From Chromatiaceae bacterium (GTDB lineage Bacteria; Pseudomonadota; Gammaproteobacteria; Chromatiales; Chromatiaceae), in assembly GCA_020851955.1 (NCBI GenBank), contig JADZBU010000029.1, forward strand, positions 1 through 34,952: 34,952 nucleotides of DNA. Reading direction: 5' to 3'. Below the pieces are notes generated by a model that was not told the DNA's origin, did no database searches, and worked only from the letters and a program-made list of their open reading frames with translations. Shown one piece after another: positions 16,596 through 25,345 of the stretch. The position numbers and the translations under genes are program-made. Position 1 is the stretch's first letter; each line of letters starts with the position of its first letter.

Positions 16596-18317
16596 CTAAT
16601 GCTTGGCGTCGCCCTCCTCGCGCACCAGGGCGTAATCCGTGCGCCGTACGCCGCGCATCAGCATGTCGGTATCCTCGCTGGCGACCCCCAGGCTCTCCAG
16701 GGCCTCGGCGGACAGGCGGAGGCTGGCCTCCAGGGCCTCGGGGAAGGCCTTGTTGGCCCCCGCCCGCAAGAGGGCGTCACTGGTATCGAGATCCCGGGCC
16801 CGCGCCACGATGGTGGTATTGGGGGCCAGGTCCCGGATCAGGGTGGTGGCCCGCAAGGCCGCCTTGCGGTCGTCCAGGGTCAGCACCACCAGATCCATCT
16901 TTTCAATGTGGACGGCGACCAGCAGGTCCAGGTCGGTGACATCACCGTAAAAGACGGGGTGGCCCTGGTGGCTGAACTCGGCCACTCGCGCCTGCTCCGT
17001 GTCGAAGGCAATGTAGGGGATGCCGCTGCTCCCCAGGATGGTGCCCACGGTATGGCCCACGCGGCCATAGCCGGCCACCAGGGCCCGGCAGTGGTGCTCG
17101 GCACCCGCTTGGGCGAAGGGGAAAGCCGCGTCCCCGGGCACGGGTGCCGCCGCCATGCGGCTAGCCAGGGCATCGCCCAGGCGCACCAGCAGGGGCGTGA
17201 TCAGCATGCTGAAGGAGATGATGCCGATGGCCAGCACGAAGGTGGCATCGTCGATGAGGGCCATGGCCTTGGCGGCGCCGAAGAGCACGAAGCCGAATTC
17301 GCCCCCTTGGGCCAGGATGAAGGCGACCCGCGTCGCCGTCTGACGGCCCTCGCCGAAGGCCAGGCAGAGGGCATAGAGGACCGCGATCTTGATGGCGACG
17401 ATGATGATGACATGGCGCAGAAAGGTCAGAGGGTCCCCCGCTAGGGCGCCGATGTCCACCGACATGCCCACGGCGACGAAAAAGAGGCTCATCAGCAGGC
17501 CCTTGTGAGGATCGATGGCCGCCTGGATCTGGAGGCTGTAGCGGGACCCCGAGAGGGCGACCCCCATGAGAAAGGCCCCCAGGGCCATGGACATGCCGGC
17601 CCGATCCATGGCCCAGGCGGCGGCGAAGACGGCGGCCAGGGCGACCAGAAGGAAGGCCTCGCGGTTGTTCTGGCGCGCCATCAGGTCGAGCACGCGCGGG
17701 ATCAGGTAATAACCCGTCAGGATCACCAGGGTCACGGCGCTGACGACGTACAGCACCTGCTTGAAGATGGGGACATCGCTGGACAGGGTGCCCGTGTCCG
17801 CCAGGATGGGCACCAGGGCGAGCAGGGGTACCACCGCCAGATCCTGCATCAGCAGAATGGCGAAGGTGGTCTGGCCATGGGGGCTGGCGATCTCGCCCTT
17901 TTCCTGCAGCATCTGGATCACAAAGGCGGTGGAGGAGAGGGCGAGGGTGAGGCCGGCCAGCAGGTCCACGCCCCAGCGGGGCTCGAAGAGATGCAGATAG
18001 ACGGCGATGGCGCCGCCGGACAGCAGGATTTGCAGGGAACCCAGCCCGAACATGGATCGGCGCAGGGACCAGAGGCGGCGCGGGTGCATCTCCAGGCCAA
18101 TGACGAAGAGAAGCAGCACCACCCCCAACTCGGTGAAGTGGCGCACATCCTCGACATGTTCCGTCACCGTGGGACCCGGCGTATGGGGGCCAATGAAGAT
18201 GCCCGCCACCAGCAGACCCAACACCGAGCCAAGCCCAAACCGGCGGAAGATGGCGACGGCCAGGGCGGTAGCCAGCAGCAGGATGACGGCGGAATCGACG
18301 AAGGATTTAGGTTCCAA
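16596..18317 (-). CDS. KefB/KefC-like CPA2 cation:proton antiporter with TrkA-N domain
   Basis: A 573-residue protein. Residues about 8-385 form a Na+/H+-exchanger-type membrane domain with some 12 helices; typical stretches are GLGSVLGLLVAGIFIGPHTPG, LTLALSSTAFVIQMLQEKGE and LMGVALSGSRY. A Rossmann domain from about 408 has GYGRVG, an acidic DTE at the end of the second strand, and GDVTDLDLL, matching TrkA-N/RCK domains that bind NAD(H) or nucleotides. KefB/C proteins export potassium and acidify the cytosol during electrophile stress under glutathione control. No KefF/KefG partner gene is adjacent, so YbaL-like or other CPA2 roles are possible. It is transcribed away from the tRNA-Gly. Confidence 0.88.
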   Translation of the reverse strand: MEPKSFVDSAVILLLATALAVAIFRRFGLGSVLGLLVAGIFIGPHTPGPTVTEHVEDVRHFTELGVVLLLFVIGLEMHPRRLWSLRRSMFGLGSLQILLSGGAIAVYLHLFEPRWGVDLLAGLTLALSSTAFVIQMLQEKGEIASPHGQTTFAILLMQDLAVVPLLALVPILADTGTLSSDVPIFKQVLYVVSAVTLVILTGYYLIPRVLDLMARQNNREAFLLVALAAVFAAAWAMDRAGMSMALGAFLMGVALSGSRYSLQIQAAIDPHKGLLMSLFFVAVGMSVDIGALAGDPLTFLRHVIIIVAIKIAVLYALCLAFGEGRQTATRVAFILAQGGEFGFVLFGAAKAMALIDDATFVLAIGIISFSMLITPLLVRLGDALASRMAAAPVPGDAAFPFAQAGAEHHCRALVAGYGRVGHTVGTILGSSGIPYIAFDTEQARVAEFSHQGHPVFYGDVTDLDLLVAVHIEKMDLVVLTLDDRKAALRATTLIRDLAPNTTIVARARDLDTSDALLRAGANKAFPEALEASLRLSAEALESLGVASEDTDMLMRGVRRTDYALVREEGDAKH

Positions 18318-18491
18318 GGGGCGATGCTCCGGGCGCTGGATCGGTCAGGGTAGGGATCGGCGGCTTGCCATCGGGGGAGGCCGCTGCCTGGGGGGCGACC
18401 CGGGTGCGCATCTGGGTCACGTCATCGTGGCTGGCGAGGTGATTCTACAACAGTCCCCGGCGTGAGGGCGGTGGCAGGGCCCACGCCGGGC

Positions 18492-18521
18492 TTGCAATCG
18501 GCGGGTGGGGCTTCTTATACT
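18492..18521 (+). promoter_or_regulatory. Predicted sigma-70 promoter of tRNA-Gly
   Basis: A TTGCAA box (18492-18497) and TATACT (18516-18521) are separated by 18 bases and end 12 bases before the mature tRNA. The spacing and the location directly upstream of a stable RNA gene make this a good candidate. It was found by eye only. Confidence 0.6.
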
Positions 18522-18533
18522 GCCGCCTCCGCA

Positions 18534-18607
18534 GCGGGTGTAGTTCAATGGTAGAACAGAAGCTTCCCAAGCTTCTAGCGTGGGTTCGATTCCCATCACC
18601 CGCTCCA
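18534..18607 (+). tRNA. tRNA-Gly (anticodon CCC)
   Basis: A full cloverleaf can be folded. The acceptor arm GCGGGTG pairs with CACCCGC, the D arm is GTTC/GAAC, and the anticodon stem GAAGC/GCTTC holds loop TTCCCAA with CCC at 18566-18568. The T arm has TTCGATT and an encoded CCA ends the gene. It reads GGG glycine codons. The antisense strand is open for some 60 codons, but that is a well-known artefact of this tRNA. Confidence 0.96.
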
Positions 18608-18890
18608 ATTTTGATGAAATTATACTGATATTTCAATCAGTTAGTTTCTCGAAAATCCTCGAAAAACAGCCAGTGTGATACAACGATGTGTTACACATGG
18701 CCCTAAATCCAACATATATTTACCGGAATCGTTGTGGCATTTAATGCTACCAACGCCGGACTCCTGAACTCCTTCGCCAGACAGATCCCTCCTTGCCAGT
18801 GCTCATCCGGTGGTCACTTGGCACGCCTGTAAAAAAAAGCGGAAGCTCTGGCGAAGGTTTTGATAGACCCGTTCTGGGATGTGGATCAGT
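18608..18890. other. Intergenic, AT-richer stretch after tRNA-Gly; contains one perfect inverted repeat
   Basis: No credible gene is seen. The base composition drops compared with the flanking chromosome. A perfect 6-1-6 palindrome, ATGTGTTACACAT, lies at 18686-18698 and could bind a dimeric regulator. The DUF2442 gene ends at the right edge of this stretch. Confidence 0.5.
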
Positions 18891-19220
18891 TCACGGAGCC
18901 GCGTCACGCAAGGAGTCCCCGGCCCCGTGATGACCTGTCCCGGCATTCGGCCATGGGAATGCGGGGAGATGGCTGGCCTCAGTCTCCTGCCGATTTACCG
19001 ACCAACGTGCCTCGATGGTATCCGCCGACAAGTCCGCGCCGCAAGGCCACTCGATGTAATAACCCCCGTTGCGGACCCGCTGGAATTCGGCGGGATCACG
19101 CAAGGGTGCAAATGCCTCGTGCTCCAGGTAAAGAGCAACATCAAAGAGTCCCGTTTGACCATCCTCGGACTCGACATAAAGGAAAAAATTTTCCCGGGGT
19201 GTGACACAAAGGATTTTCAT
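18891..19220 (-). CDS. DUF2442 family protein
   Basis: A 109-residue protein starting MKILCVTPRENFFLYVESED. The N-terminal 75 residues match the DUF2442 pattern: a short beta strand pair, GQTGLFDVALYLEHEAFAPLRDPAEF, and a C-terminal IEWPCGADLSADTI block. It is longer than the usual 80-90 residues because of an unmatched tail. DUF2442 genes are very often paired with DUF4160 genes and have been proposed as toxin-antitoxin-like pairs, but I know of no established function. Its ATG overlaps the stop of the DUF4160 gene as ATGA. Lower GC than neighbours suggests acquisition. Confidence 0.75.
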   Translation of the reverse strand: MKILCVTPRENFFLYVESEDGQTGLFDVALYLEHEAFAPLRDPAEFQRVRNGGYYIEWPCGADLSADTIEARWSVNRQETEASHLPAFPWPNAGTGHHGAGDSLRDAAP

Positions 19221-19488
19221 TGATCGAGTCCTCGAATCCGAAAAGGGGGGTTACCCTTTACCGCCAGCTCCCAATCCGCCAGCAGTTCCTCCCGGTGGAT
19301 CTCCAACCATGCGACTACCAGCTTATGTTTGCGCCCGGGCAAGGAGCCCGCAAGCACGGAACCGTCCGCAATGGCGTAGACCGCGACCTGATCCTGAAAG
19401 TCTGCGTGGACATGGGGAACATGGTGCTTGTCGGTATCAAAAAAAACATTTTTATCAGGATGCCATAGAACATCGAGATTGTCGGCAT
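19217..19488 (-). pseudogene. DUF4160 family gene, frameshifted at a run of eight T (mRNA sense)
   Basis: Minus-strand translation from the ATG at 19486-19488 begins MPTISMFYGILIKMFF, a typical DUF4160 start, preceded by GGAGGCGGAG. After a run of eight A on the plus strand (19439-19446), the family continuation FDTDKHHVPHVHADF and on to WLEIHREELLADWELAV is found in another frame, ending TGA at 19217-19219. The interval is 272 bases, one short of 91 codons, so one missing T explains everything. The rest is undamaged, which suggests either a recent slip, phase variation, slippage that restores the product in the cell, or a sequencing error. Unrepaired translation stops after about 57 residues. 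The gene overlaps DUF2442 by ATGA. Confidence 0.8.
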
Positions 19489-19822
19489 AGTCTCCGCCTC
19501 CGTCTATGATTGCTTATCGCAGTTGGCCAGTGCCCAAGCCGCACAGTGCGAAGGTATGTAATCGTTCGGGGGTGATTGCCTTGCGCATGATACATTAAGT
19601 ATCTTCAAACCTAGACCCATAAACCATAAGTGACTGATTTAATGAGGGCGATCATTTTATTGGGGTTTTCCCCATTACCCCTCCACTCCCCCTCTGTCCT
19701 TGATCGGTCTATATTTATACAGCATCGGCGCCTTCCTGATCTGAACTTTGGGTCCCATCTCCGCGTGGTTGCTAAACCCAAAAATTCCCTAACAGGCGCC
19801 AGCCACCCACTCGGCCCTTACC
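19489..19822. other. Divergent intergenic region between the DUF4160 gene and asmA
   Basis: A 334-base AT-richer stretch that should contain promoters for both neighbours. A GATAC-ATTAA-GTATC inverted repeat is at 19589-19603. On the minus strand a 24-codon open frame (19514-19588, starting MRKAITPERL) precedes the DUF4160 start; it could be a leader peptide or chance. A GGGGTTTTCCCC palindrome lies near 19660. No larger gene is seen. Confidence 0.5.
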
Positions 19823-22138
19823 ATGAAACGACTCCTGAAAATCCTACTGACCCTGCTGGCGATCCCGGTAGCCCTGATCGCCGCGGTGCACTTTTTCGTC
19901 GATCCCAATGATTACAAAAACGAAATCAGCGCCTGGGTCGGGAAGGCCACCGGCCGGCAACTGACCTTGGGGGGTGATCTGGGGCTGTCGATCTTTCCCT
20001 GGATCGGGGTGGCGGTGCGGGAGGCGAGCCTGTCCCAGCCCCCGGGTTTTGGGGACGAGCCCTTCGCTCGCATCCACGAGGTCCAGGCCCGGCTAAAATT
20101 CCTGCCCCTCTTGCAGGGACGCTTGGAAGTGGGGGAGGTGCTGGGCACCGGCGTGACCCTTAACTTGATCCGCGCCCCGGATGGCCGCGCCAACTGGGAG
20201 GACCTGGCCGGTGGCGAGCCGGTGTCTTCCGCCCACCAGGCCGTGACGCCGCGGGGCCCGAGCCTGGCGGCGGTGACCGTTGCGCCGCCGCTCCCGGATG
20301 GCACCGGTGAGGGCATCGCCCTCGCCGGCGTGCAACTGAACTGGGACGATCAGGAAACGGGGTCCCTCATCGTCTTGCAGGATCTCAGTCTGGCGATTCC
20401 CCAACTGGACCTGGCGGTGCCGCTGGCACTGACCCTGGCTGGCAAGCTGGCGGGGCAGGGGCGGGATGGCGATGCCCATCTGGTCCTGGAAGCCAGCGTC
20501 AAACTGCCCGCCGATGGCCGGACCCTGGGGGCGACCCCCTTCACCCTGCGGCTGGAGGGCCTGGCCCTGACGGATGGCACCCTGCTGAACGGCAACTTGG
20601 CGGGGACGGTAGGCGGCGATCTGCATGCTCGGACCTATTCCTTCCCCGGCCTCACGTTGCGGCTGGACCTGAGTGGCAGGGTCTTCCAGGCCAAGCCACT
20701 GCAAATCAATGGCATGGCGGATCTGGATCTGGATAACGAGGCCCAGACCCTGGCCCTGCGCGGCCTGGTCCTGGAGAGCGGCAAGCTCCGGCTGACCGGC
20801 GACGCCACCGCTACCCAACTCCATGCGGGTCCCCGCTACCAGGGCCACCTGGTCCTGGATGCTTTCGACCCCCGCGCCTGGCTGGCGGAGCAGGGCCTGA
20901 AGCCGCCGGCCACGACGGATCCCGCCGCCTTGGCCCTGCTCGCCCTGCGCTCTGACTGGCAATGGGCGGCGGACCGCTTTGATCTCAAGGGGCTGGATAT
21001 GACCCTGGACAAGAGCCGGGTCGGCGGTACCTGGTCTTGGTTGCCGGGACCGGCCGCGCGCCAGGAGTTTGATTTGCGGATGGACCGGCTTGATCTCGAT
21101 GCCTATCTACCGCCGGCGCCAGCTATGCCCGTCCCGGTCGCCAGTTCCGGCGCCCCGCCGGCCCCCGGTCACGCCCACGCGCCCTGGTTGCTGAGGCTGC
21201 TGGTCGCCGAGGCCCTGGCCGCCCCCGCTCCCGTGACGGGGCCGGCCCTCAATCTGGACTTGGTCGCCGCCCTCCGTGCCCTGAATCTGCAAGGCCGACT
21301 CCGTATCGATCAGTTGCGCCTCCGGGGCCTGACCTTTGGCGATTTCGATGGCCGTTTCACCAGCCAGGGCGGCCAGTTCCGCCTGGACGAGCAGGTCGGG
21401 CGTTTCTATGCCGGTAAGCTGCGGGGTCAGGTCAACATCGACGCCACCCAGGCCCAGCCGCTGGTGACCCTCAACCAGCAGGCGGAAGCGGTCAATATCG
21501 GTGACCTGCTGCGCGACCTGAAAGGCGAGGGCCGGCTGACCGGCACGGGGAATATCGCCGTCGATCTGAGCAGCCGGGGCTGGTCCCAGGAGGCGTTCAT
21601 CCAGAGCCTGTCCGGCCAGGCCAGCCTGAAGGTCGCCAAGGGCCAGTTGCGAGGCTTTGATCTGGAGCGGGCTATCCAGCGCGCCGAGGCGAGTATTCGG
21701 GGCGCGGCTGGCCCACCCAAGGCGGATGGGCCGGAACAGACCGAGTTCAACGACCTGCGGGCAACGGCCCGGATCGAGCGGGGGATCATCGCCACCCAGG
21801 ATCTCCAGGCCAACGCCGGCTACTTCCAGGCCAAGGGCCAGGGTCGCATCGACCTGCCCCAGGAGGAACTGGATTTTGATATCGAGGCCCGGGTGGTCAA
21901 CGCCCCCGCGGATCGTGCCATCAAGGAACTCGAAGGCATTCCCATCCCCATTCACGTCAGTGGCAGTCTTCAGTTTCCGGAGTGGCGTCTCGACCCAACG
22001 CCCGTGGTCAAGGAGGTGGCTCGGCGGCGCCTGGAACAGGAGCTGGATCGCGGCGAAGGTAACCGCCTTCAGCAATTGGAGGAACGCACCGGTATCCGGG
22101 GCCTGGAAAAGGGCTTGAAGTCCTTGCTGGGACGTTGA
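19823..22138 (+). CDS. asmA: AsmA family protein
   Basis: A 771-residue envelope protein. It starts with one membrane helix (about 5-25, LLKILLTLLAIPVALIAAV), followed by the AsmA N-terminal signature FFVDPNDYKNEISAWVGKAT and GRQLTLGGDL. Long beta-rich repeats form the middle, and the AsmA-like C-terminal domain is at about 480-740 (GDFDGRFTSQGGQF, YFQAKGQGRIDLPQEELDF). AsmA-like proteins are inner-membrane anchored, lie in the periplasm and are linked to phospholipid movement to, and assembly of, the outer membrane. Two Pro/Ala-rich linkers (near 130-155 and 430-465) are longer than usual. mutY starts 42 bases after the stop. No strong ribosome site precedes the ATG. Confidence 0.9.
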   Translation: MKRLLKILLTLLAIPVALIAAVHFFVDPNDYKNEISAWVGKATGRQLTLGGDLGLSIFPWIGVAVREASLSQPPGFGDEPFARIHEVQARLKFLPLLQGRLEVGEVLGTGVTLNLIRAPDGRANWEDLAGGEPVSSAHQAVTPRGPSLAAVTVAPPLPDGTGEGIALAGVQLNWDDQETGSLIVLQDLSLAIPQLDLAVPLALTLAGKLAGQGRDGDAHLVLEASVKLPADGRTLGATPFTLRLEGLALTDGTLLNGNLAGTVGGDLHARTYSFPGLTLRLDLSGRVFQAKPLQINGMADLDLDNEAQTLALRGLVLESGKLRLTGDATATQLHAGPRYQGHLVLDAFDPRAWLAEQGLKPPATTDPAALALLALRSDWQWAADRFDLKGLDMTLDKSRVGGTWSWLPGPAARQEFDLRMDRLDLDAYLPPAPAMPVPVASSGAPPAPGHAHAPWLLRLLVAEALAAPAPVTGPALNLDLVAALRALNLQGRLRIDQLRLRGLTFGDFDGRFTSQGGQFRLDEQVGRFYAGKLRGQVNIDATQAQPLVTLNQQAEAVNIGDLLRDLKGEGRLTGTGNIAVDLSSRGWSQEAFIQSLSGQASLKVAKGQLRGFDLERAIQRAEASIRGAAGPPKADGPEQTEFNDLRATARIERGIIATQDLQANAGYFQAKGQGRIDLPQEELDFDIEARVVNAPADRAIKELEGIPIPIHVSGSLQFPEWRLDPTPVVKEVARRRLEQELDRGEGNRLQQLEERTGIRGLEKGLKSLLGR

Positions 22139-22180
22139 GCAGGCCTGTGCCTGGGGCCTGTCCCTTGGTGAAGGTCGGCT

Positions 22181-23335
22181 ATGGCATCACAATCCCCGTG
22201 GCCGGTTGCGGCGACCGGCATGGCTGAGGGCCCCGGCCAGGGATCAGGCACCGCCCTGAAGGCTCCCGGCGACTTCGCCCAGCGCGTCCTCGCCTGGTTC
22301 GACGGCCATGGCCGCCAGGATCTGCCCTGGCAGCGCGACCCCAGCCCCTACCGGGTTTGGGTCTCCGAGATCATGCTCCAGCAGACCCAGGTCGCGACGG
22401 TCATCCCCTATTTCGAGCGCTTCATGAGCCGCTTCCCCCGTCTGGCGGATCTGGCGGCGGCCGAGGTGGACGAGGTGCTCGGCTATTGGTCGGGCCTTGG
22501 CTACTATGCCCGGGCCCACAATCTTCATGGCGCCGCGCGCCTGCTCCGGGATCGCCATGATGGCGACTTTCCCCCGACCCTGGAGGCGGTCCAGGCCCTC
22601 CCCGGGATTGGCCGTTCCACCGCCGGGGCCATCCTGTCCCTGGCTCGCGGTCAGCGTCATGCCATCCTCGACGGCAACGTCAAACGGGTCCTGGCCCGGT
22701 ACCGGGCCATTCCCGGCTGGCCGGGTCAGGGCCCGGTGCTCGCCCAACTCTGGGGGCTGGCGGAGGAACTCACCCCCGGCGAGCGCCCCGGCGATTACAA
22801 CCAGGCCATGATGGATCTGGGGGCCACCGTCTGCACCCGCGCCAATCCCGCCTGCGCGCGCTGCCCGCTGGTGGCGGATTGCAGGGCCCATGCCGCGGGC
22901 CAGGCCACCGCCTATCCCCAGCCCAAACCCCGCCAGGTCCTGCCCAGCCGCGCGGCCTGGTTCCTGATCCTGCACAACCCCCAGGGCGAGGTGCTGCTGG
23001 AGCGGCGTCCCCCGACGGGTATCTGGGGCGGGCTCTGGAGCCTGCCTGAGTGCCAGGTCACCGAGAATCCCCTGGATTGGTGTCGTGCCCATCTGGGTGT
23101 CGAGGCGCAACTGGTTGAAAAACTCCCGTCCCGCCGTCATACCTTCTCGCACTTCAAACTCGAGATACAGCCGCTGCGGCTGCAACTGGCCACATGGCCC
23201 GCGCGGGTGGCCGAGACGGATGGCCTGATCTGGCATCCCCCGGGTGCGGCCCTTGCCGTCGGCCTGCCAACCCCGGTGGCCCGCTTGCTGCGGGAAATCA
23301 GCGGTGACTGGCCGGCGTCGGATGGGATCCCGTAG
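22181..23335 (+). CDS. mutY: MutY, A/G-specific adenine DNA glycosylase
   Basis: A 384-residue repair enzyme that removes adenine mispaired with 8-oxoguanine. The helix-hairpin-helix glycosylase domain has catalytic Glu63 in SEIMLQQTQ, the [12 protein letters not shown] hairpin, and Asp164 in [12 protein letters not shown]. The iron-sulfur cluster has the spacing C-x6-C-x2-C-x5-C at Cys218, Cys225, Cys228 and Cys234. The C-terminal NUDIX-like domain (about 260-370), with [12 protein letters not shown] and the FSHFKLEI box, recognises 8-oxoG. An N-terminal extension of about 26 residues precedes the conserved part, so the true start may be an internal one (Met at codon 14). The order asmA-mutY-yggX is common in gammaproteobacteria. 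Confidence 0.96.
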   Translation: MASQSPWPVAATGMAEGPGQGSGTALKAPGDFAQRVLAWFDGHGRQDLPWQRDPSPYRVWVSEIMLQQTQVATVIPYFERFMSRFPRLADLAAAEVDEVLGYWSGLGYYARAHNLHGAARLLRDRHDGDFPPTLEAVQALPGIGRSTAGAILSLARGQRHAILDGNVKRVLARYRAIPGWPGQGPVLAQLWGLAEELTPGERPGDYNQAMMDLGATVCTRANPACARCPLVADCRAHAAGQATAYPQPKPRQVLPSRAAWFLILHNPQGEVLLERRPPTGIWGGLWSLPECQVTENPLDWCRAHLGVEAQLVEKLPSRRHTFSHFKLEIQPLRLQLATWPARVAETDGLIWHPPGAALAVGLPTPVARLLREISGDWPASDGIP

Positions 23336-23405
23336 GGCTGGCTATCGGCGATCTCGGTATGAAGATCAAAATATTCAAATCCTTATTCACGGAGGCTCAT
23401 TCTTC

Positions 23406-23678
23406 ATGACTCGAATGGTAAATTGCGTCAAGCTCGGCCGCGAGGCCGAAGGCCTGGACCGTCCCCCCTATCCCGGCGAACTCGGCAAGCGGGTCTTCGA
23501 GAATGTCTCCCGCCAAGCCTGGCAAGACTGGCTCCGCCACCAGACGATGCTCATCAACGAAAACCGCCTGAGCCCCATGGACCCCAAGTCCCGAAAATTC
23601 CTGGAAGAACAGATGGAAAGCTTCTTCTTCGGCGCCGGCGTCGCCCCGCCGCCGGATTACCGCCCACCCCAGGCTTGA
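23406..23678 (+). CDS. yggX: YggX family Fe(II) trafficking protein
   Basis: A 90-residue cytosolic protein of the YggX family with [20 protein letters not shown] at the start (Cys7), the central [20 protein letters not shown], and the end [10 protein letters not shown]. YggX protects iron-sulfur enzymes from oxidants and may deliver iron, which fits its place after the Fe-S protein gene mutY. An in-frame ATG 54 codons earlier would overlap mutY. The start at 23406 has a good GGAGG about 11 bases upstream and the family's usual N-terminus. Confidence 0.93.
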   Translation: MTRMVNCVKLGREAEGLDRPPYPGELGKRVFENVSRQAWQDWLRHQTMLINENRLSPMDPKSRKFLEEQMESFFFGAGVAPPPDYRPPQA

Positions 23679-23705
23679 CGTAAACCCGGGGGTCCGGTCT
23701 AATAT
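23675..23705 (+). promoter_or_regulatory. Predicted promoter of tRNA-Phe, overlapping the yggX stop
   Basis: TTGACG (23675-23680) and TAATAT (23700-23705; or TCTAAT two bases earlier, with 17-base spacing) lie directly before the tRNA. The TGA of yggX is inside the -35 box, so the promoter is packed into the end of the coding region. Confidence 0.6.
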
Positions 23706-23719
23706 GCCCCTTCGCGCAA

Positions 23720-23795
<76 letters not shown>

Positions 23796-24527
23796 AATTA
23801 CAAAGACTTAGATGCGCATGGAGGCGCATCAGTCGCCTCACAGCACCTTATCCGCCTGCCTTAGTGGTACCTGTATTGGTACCTCGTAGTACCTGCCTCT
23901 CCTCAACAACCCCTAAGGCTCTTGGCAAGCTCATCCTCGCATCGCCCCGGCTTCTTATAGCACGGTGTCGCCCCCCCCTCCCCGGGCGTTATCAAGCTCA
24001 ATCTAGCCCACTCGCTGGGCTAATCGCCCGCAACATCAGCTTGGGCGCATGGCCAGAGCATCATATAAGCCCAGTGGGCCTGCCAGGATGCCTTCAGGGT
24101 AGGGGATCCATACCACCGCCTATAGAGGCGTCCGTGGCGTTACAGCGGGTCTTACGCTGGCCTACCTCTCACACCGCCCCGCTCGATATCCCACAAAAAT
24201 GAAACCCCGCTGGTGCGGTGCCATCAGGAGATCAGATGGCGAGGGTTAGGTGGTCATGACGTCGAGTAAATACTCCGCGATCTCCGGCCAACCCAATCGG
24301 AGGAGTAAGGCGAATGGATCAGGTTCACTACCGCGATCAGCAGGCTCTATCGCGGCGTCCGTAACATCGAACAAGCACTGTTCCCTAGGAGTATTGCCAG
24401 GTCTCGGCAGTCATCAGCGGTCATCTACCAGGCTTGGATGGCTTGACACCCATCGCACATGCCAAACTCAAGCTTGCGCACAAGAGTAATTTGAGAGGGG
24501 TAAGATTCGCGTTAGCCAACACCAACA
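23796..24527. other. Non-coding or decayed DNA at the start of the accessory region
   Basis: This stretch of about 730 bases has stops in every frame at intervals that rule out a normal gene. Short stretches look protein-like (for example ISRLYRGVRNIEQALF near 24330-24380) but they soon hit stops, and I could not assign them. It probably holds the worn-out left end of an island, including part of the integrase gene. I see no promoter or RNA gene here. Confidence 0.45.
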
Positions 24528-24689
24528 ATTAAAGACCGCTTCGAGCGGGCCAAAGCCAGGGAGATTGACCTTCAGCGCAAGGCCAAGGTTACAGAGTCAC
24601 GGGATCTGGGCAGTGATCTGGTTTTTCCGTCCAGGGTTAGTGCGAACAAGCCTATCGACCTGCGTAAACCCTTCGAGACAACCCTAGCC
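24528..24689 (+). pseudogene. Tyrosine integrase remnant, part before the IS4 insertion
   Basis: An open stretch reads IKDRFERAKAREIDL, then SDLVFPSRVSANKPIDLRKP, then FETTLA up to the insertion point. This resembles the region of phage/island integrases just before the HxxR box: a VFP strand, then a PF...LAKAK helix. Joining it to base 28877 continues in frame as AKAKILEF. No start or first catalytic Arg segment could be found upstream. Such integrases insert islands at tRNA 3' ends, which fits the tRNA-Phe 730 bases to the left. Confidence 0.6.
24682..24689. repeat. Left target duplication of the IS4-family element
   Basis: CCCTAGCC directly precedes the left end of the element and is repeated exactly at 28869-28876 after its right end. 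Confidence 0.85.
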
Positions 24690-24788
24690 CAACGGTGTCC
24701 GCTTTATCCGCCCAGGGTATCATCGAAATAACCGCCTCAGCCCTCTGGGCAGCCTGACAGCCCACCGTCGGGCGCATTTTACGATTTG

Positions 24789-24809
24789 CCGCCCCTGCTG
24801 AAGGGGCGG
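24789..24809 (+). repeat. Hairpin upstream of the IS4 transposase
   Basis: CCGCCCCT and AGGGGCGG form an 8-base stem with loop GCTGA, about 85 bases before the transposase start. Many insertion sequences carry such a structure to block translation from readthrough transcripts; that role is inferred here. Confidence 0.4.
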
Positions 24810-25339
24810 ATGAGAAGCCTACTGGAGGTACAATTATTTTCACCTTTAGGCAAAAAAAGACTTGACAAGAAGCTGGTGATTGGATCGTGTTTTATGTTGC
24901 AAAACAGCAACATACGGGAGCCTACCCTGTTCGATCGTCTCAAGACCCTGATGCACCGCCTGACTGATCATACCGTCCTGTCCGATCTGCTCGACCCCGT
25001 GTCCCGGGTCTTGGCGCGGGTGCGTCAGGCGGCGGTGGGTCGCACCCTGACCATGCCCGATTTTATCGCCCTGGGGGTGCTGCGCCACCTGCAAGGGATG
25101 TCGACCCTGCGCGAGCAGGTGCAGACCTTGTGGCATCTCGCTCCGGAGGCGGCGGCGCGGGGGCCGCTGGCGCGCTCCACCTGGTCCGATGCGCTGGCGG
25201 CGCCGAGGCGCCAGGCGGTCTTGGCCGCGGTGGTGCCGGCTTTGGTCCAGGAGGCGCAGGCGGTCCTGCCGGATCGCCTGGCGGGCCTTCCCGGGCTGGG
25301 GGATCGGCCGGTGCGGGCCATCGATGGCACCTATCAGGT

Positions 25340-25345
25340 CGAGAG
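25340..25345. repeat. Left target duplication of the first IS21-family element
   Basis: CGAGAG precedes the left end and is repeated exactly at 27967-27972 after the right end. The length fits the IS21 family. Confidence 0.85.

Noticed and set aside
18417-18636. Minus-strand open frames of about 60 codons across tRNA-Gly
   Set aside because: They are the antisense of the tRNA; the same spurious peptide (GNRTHARSLG type) is mis-annotated in many genomes.
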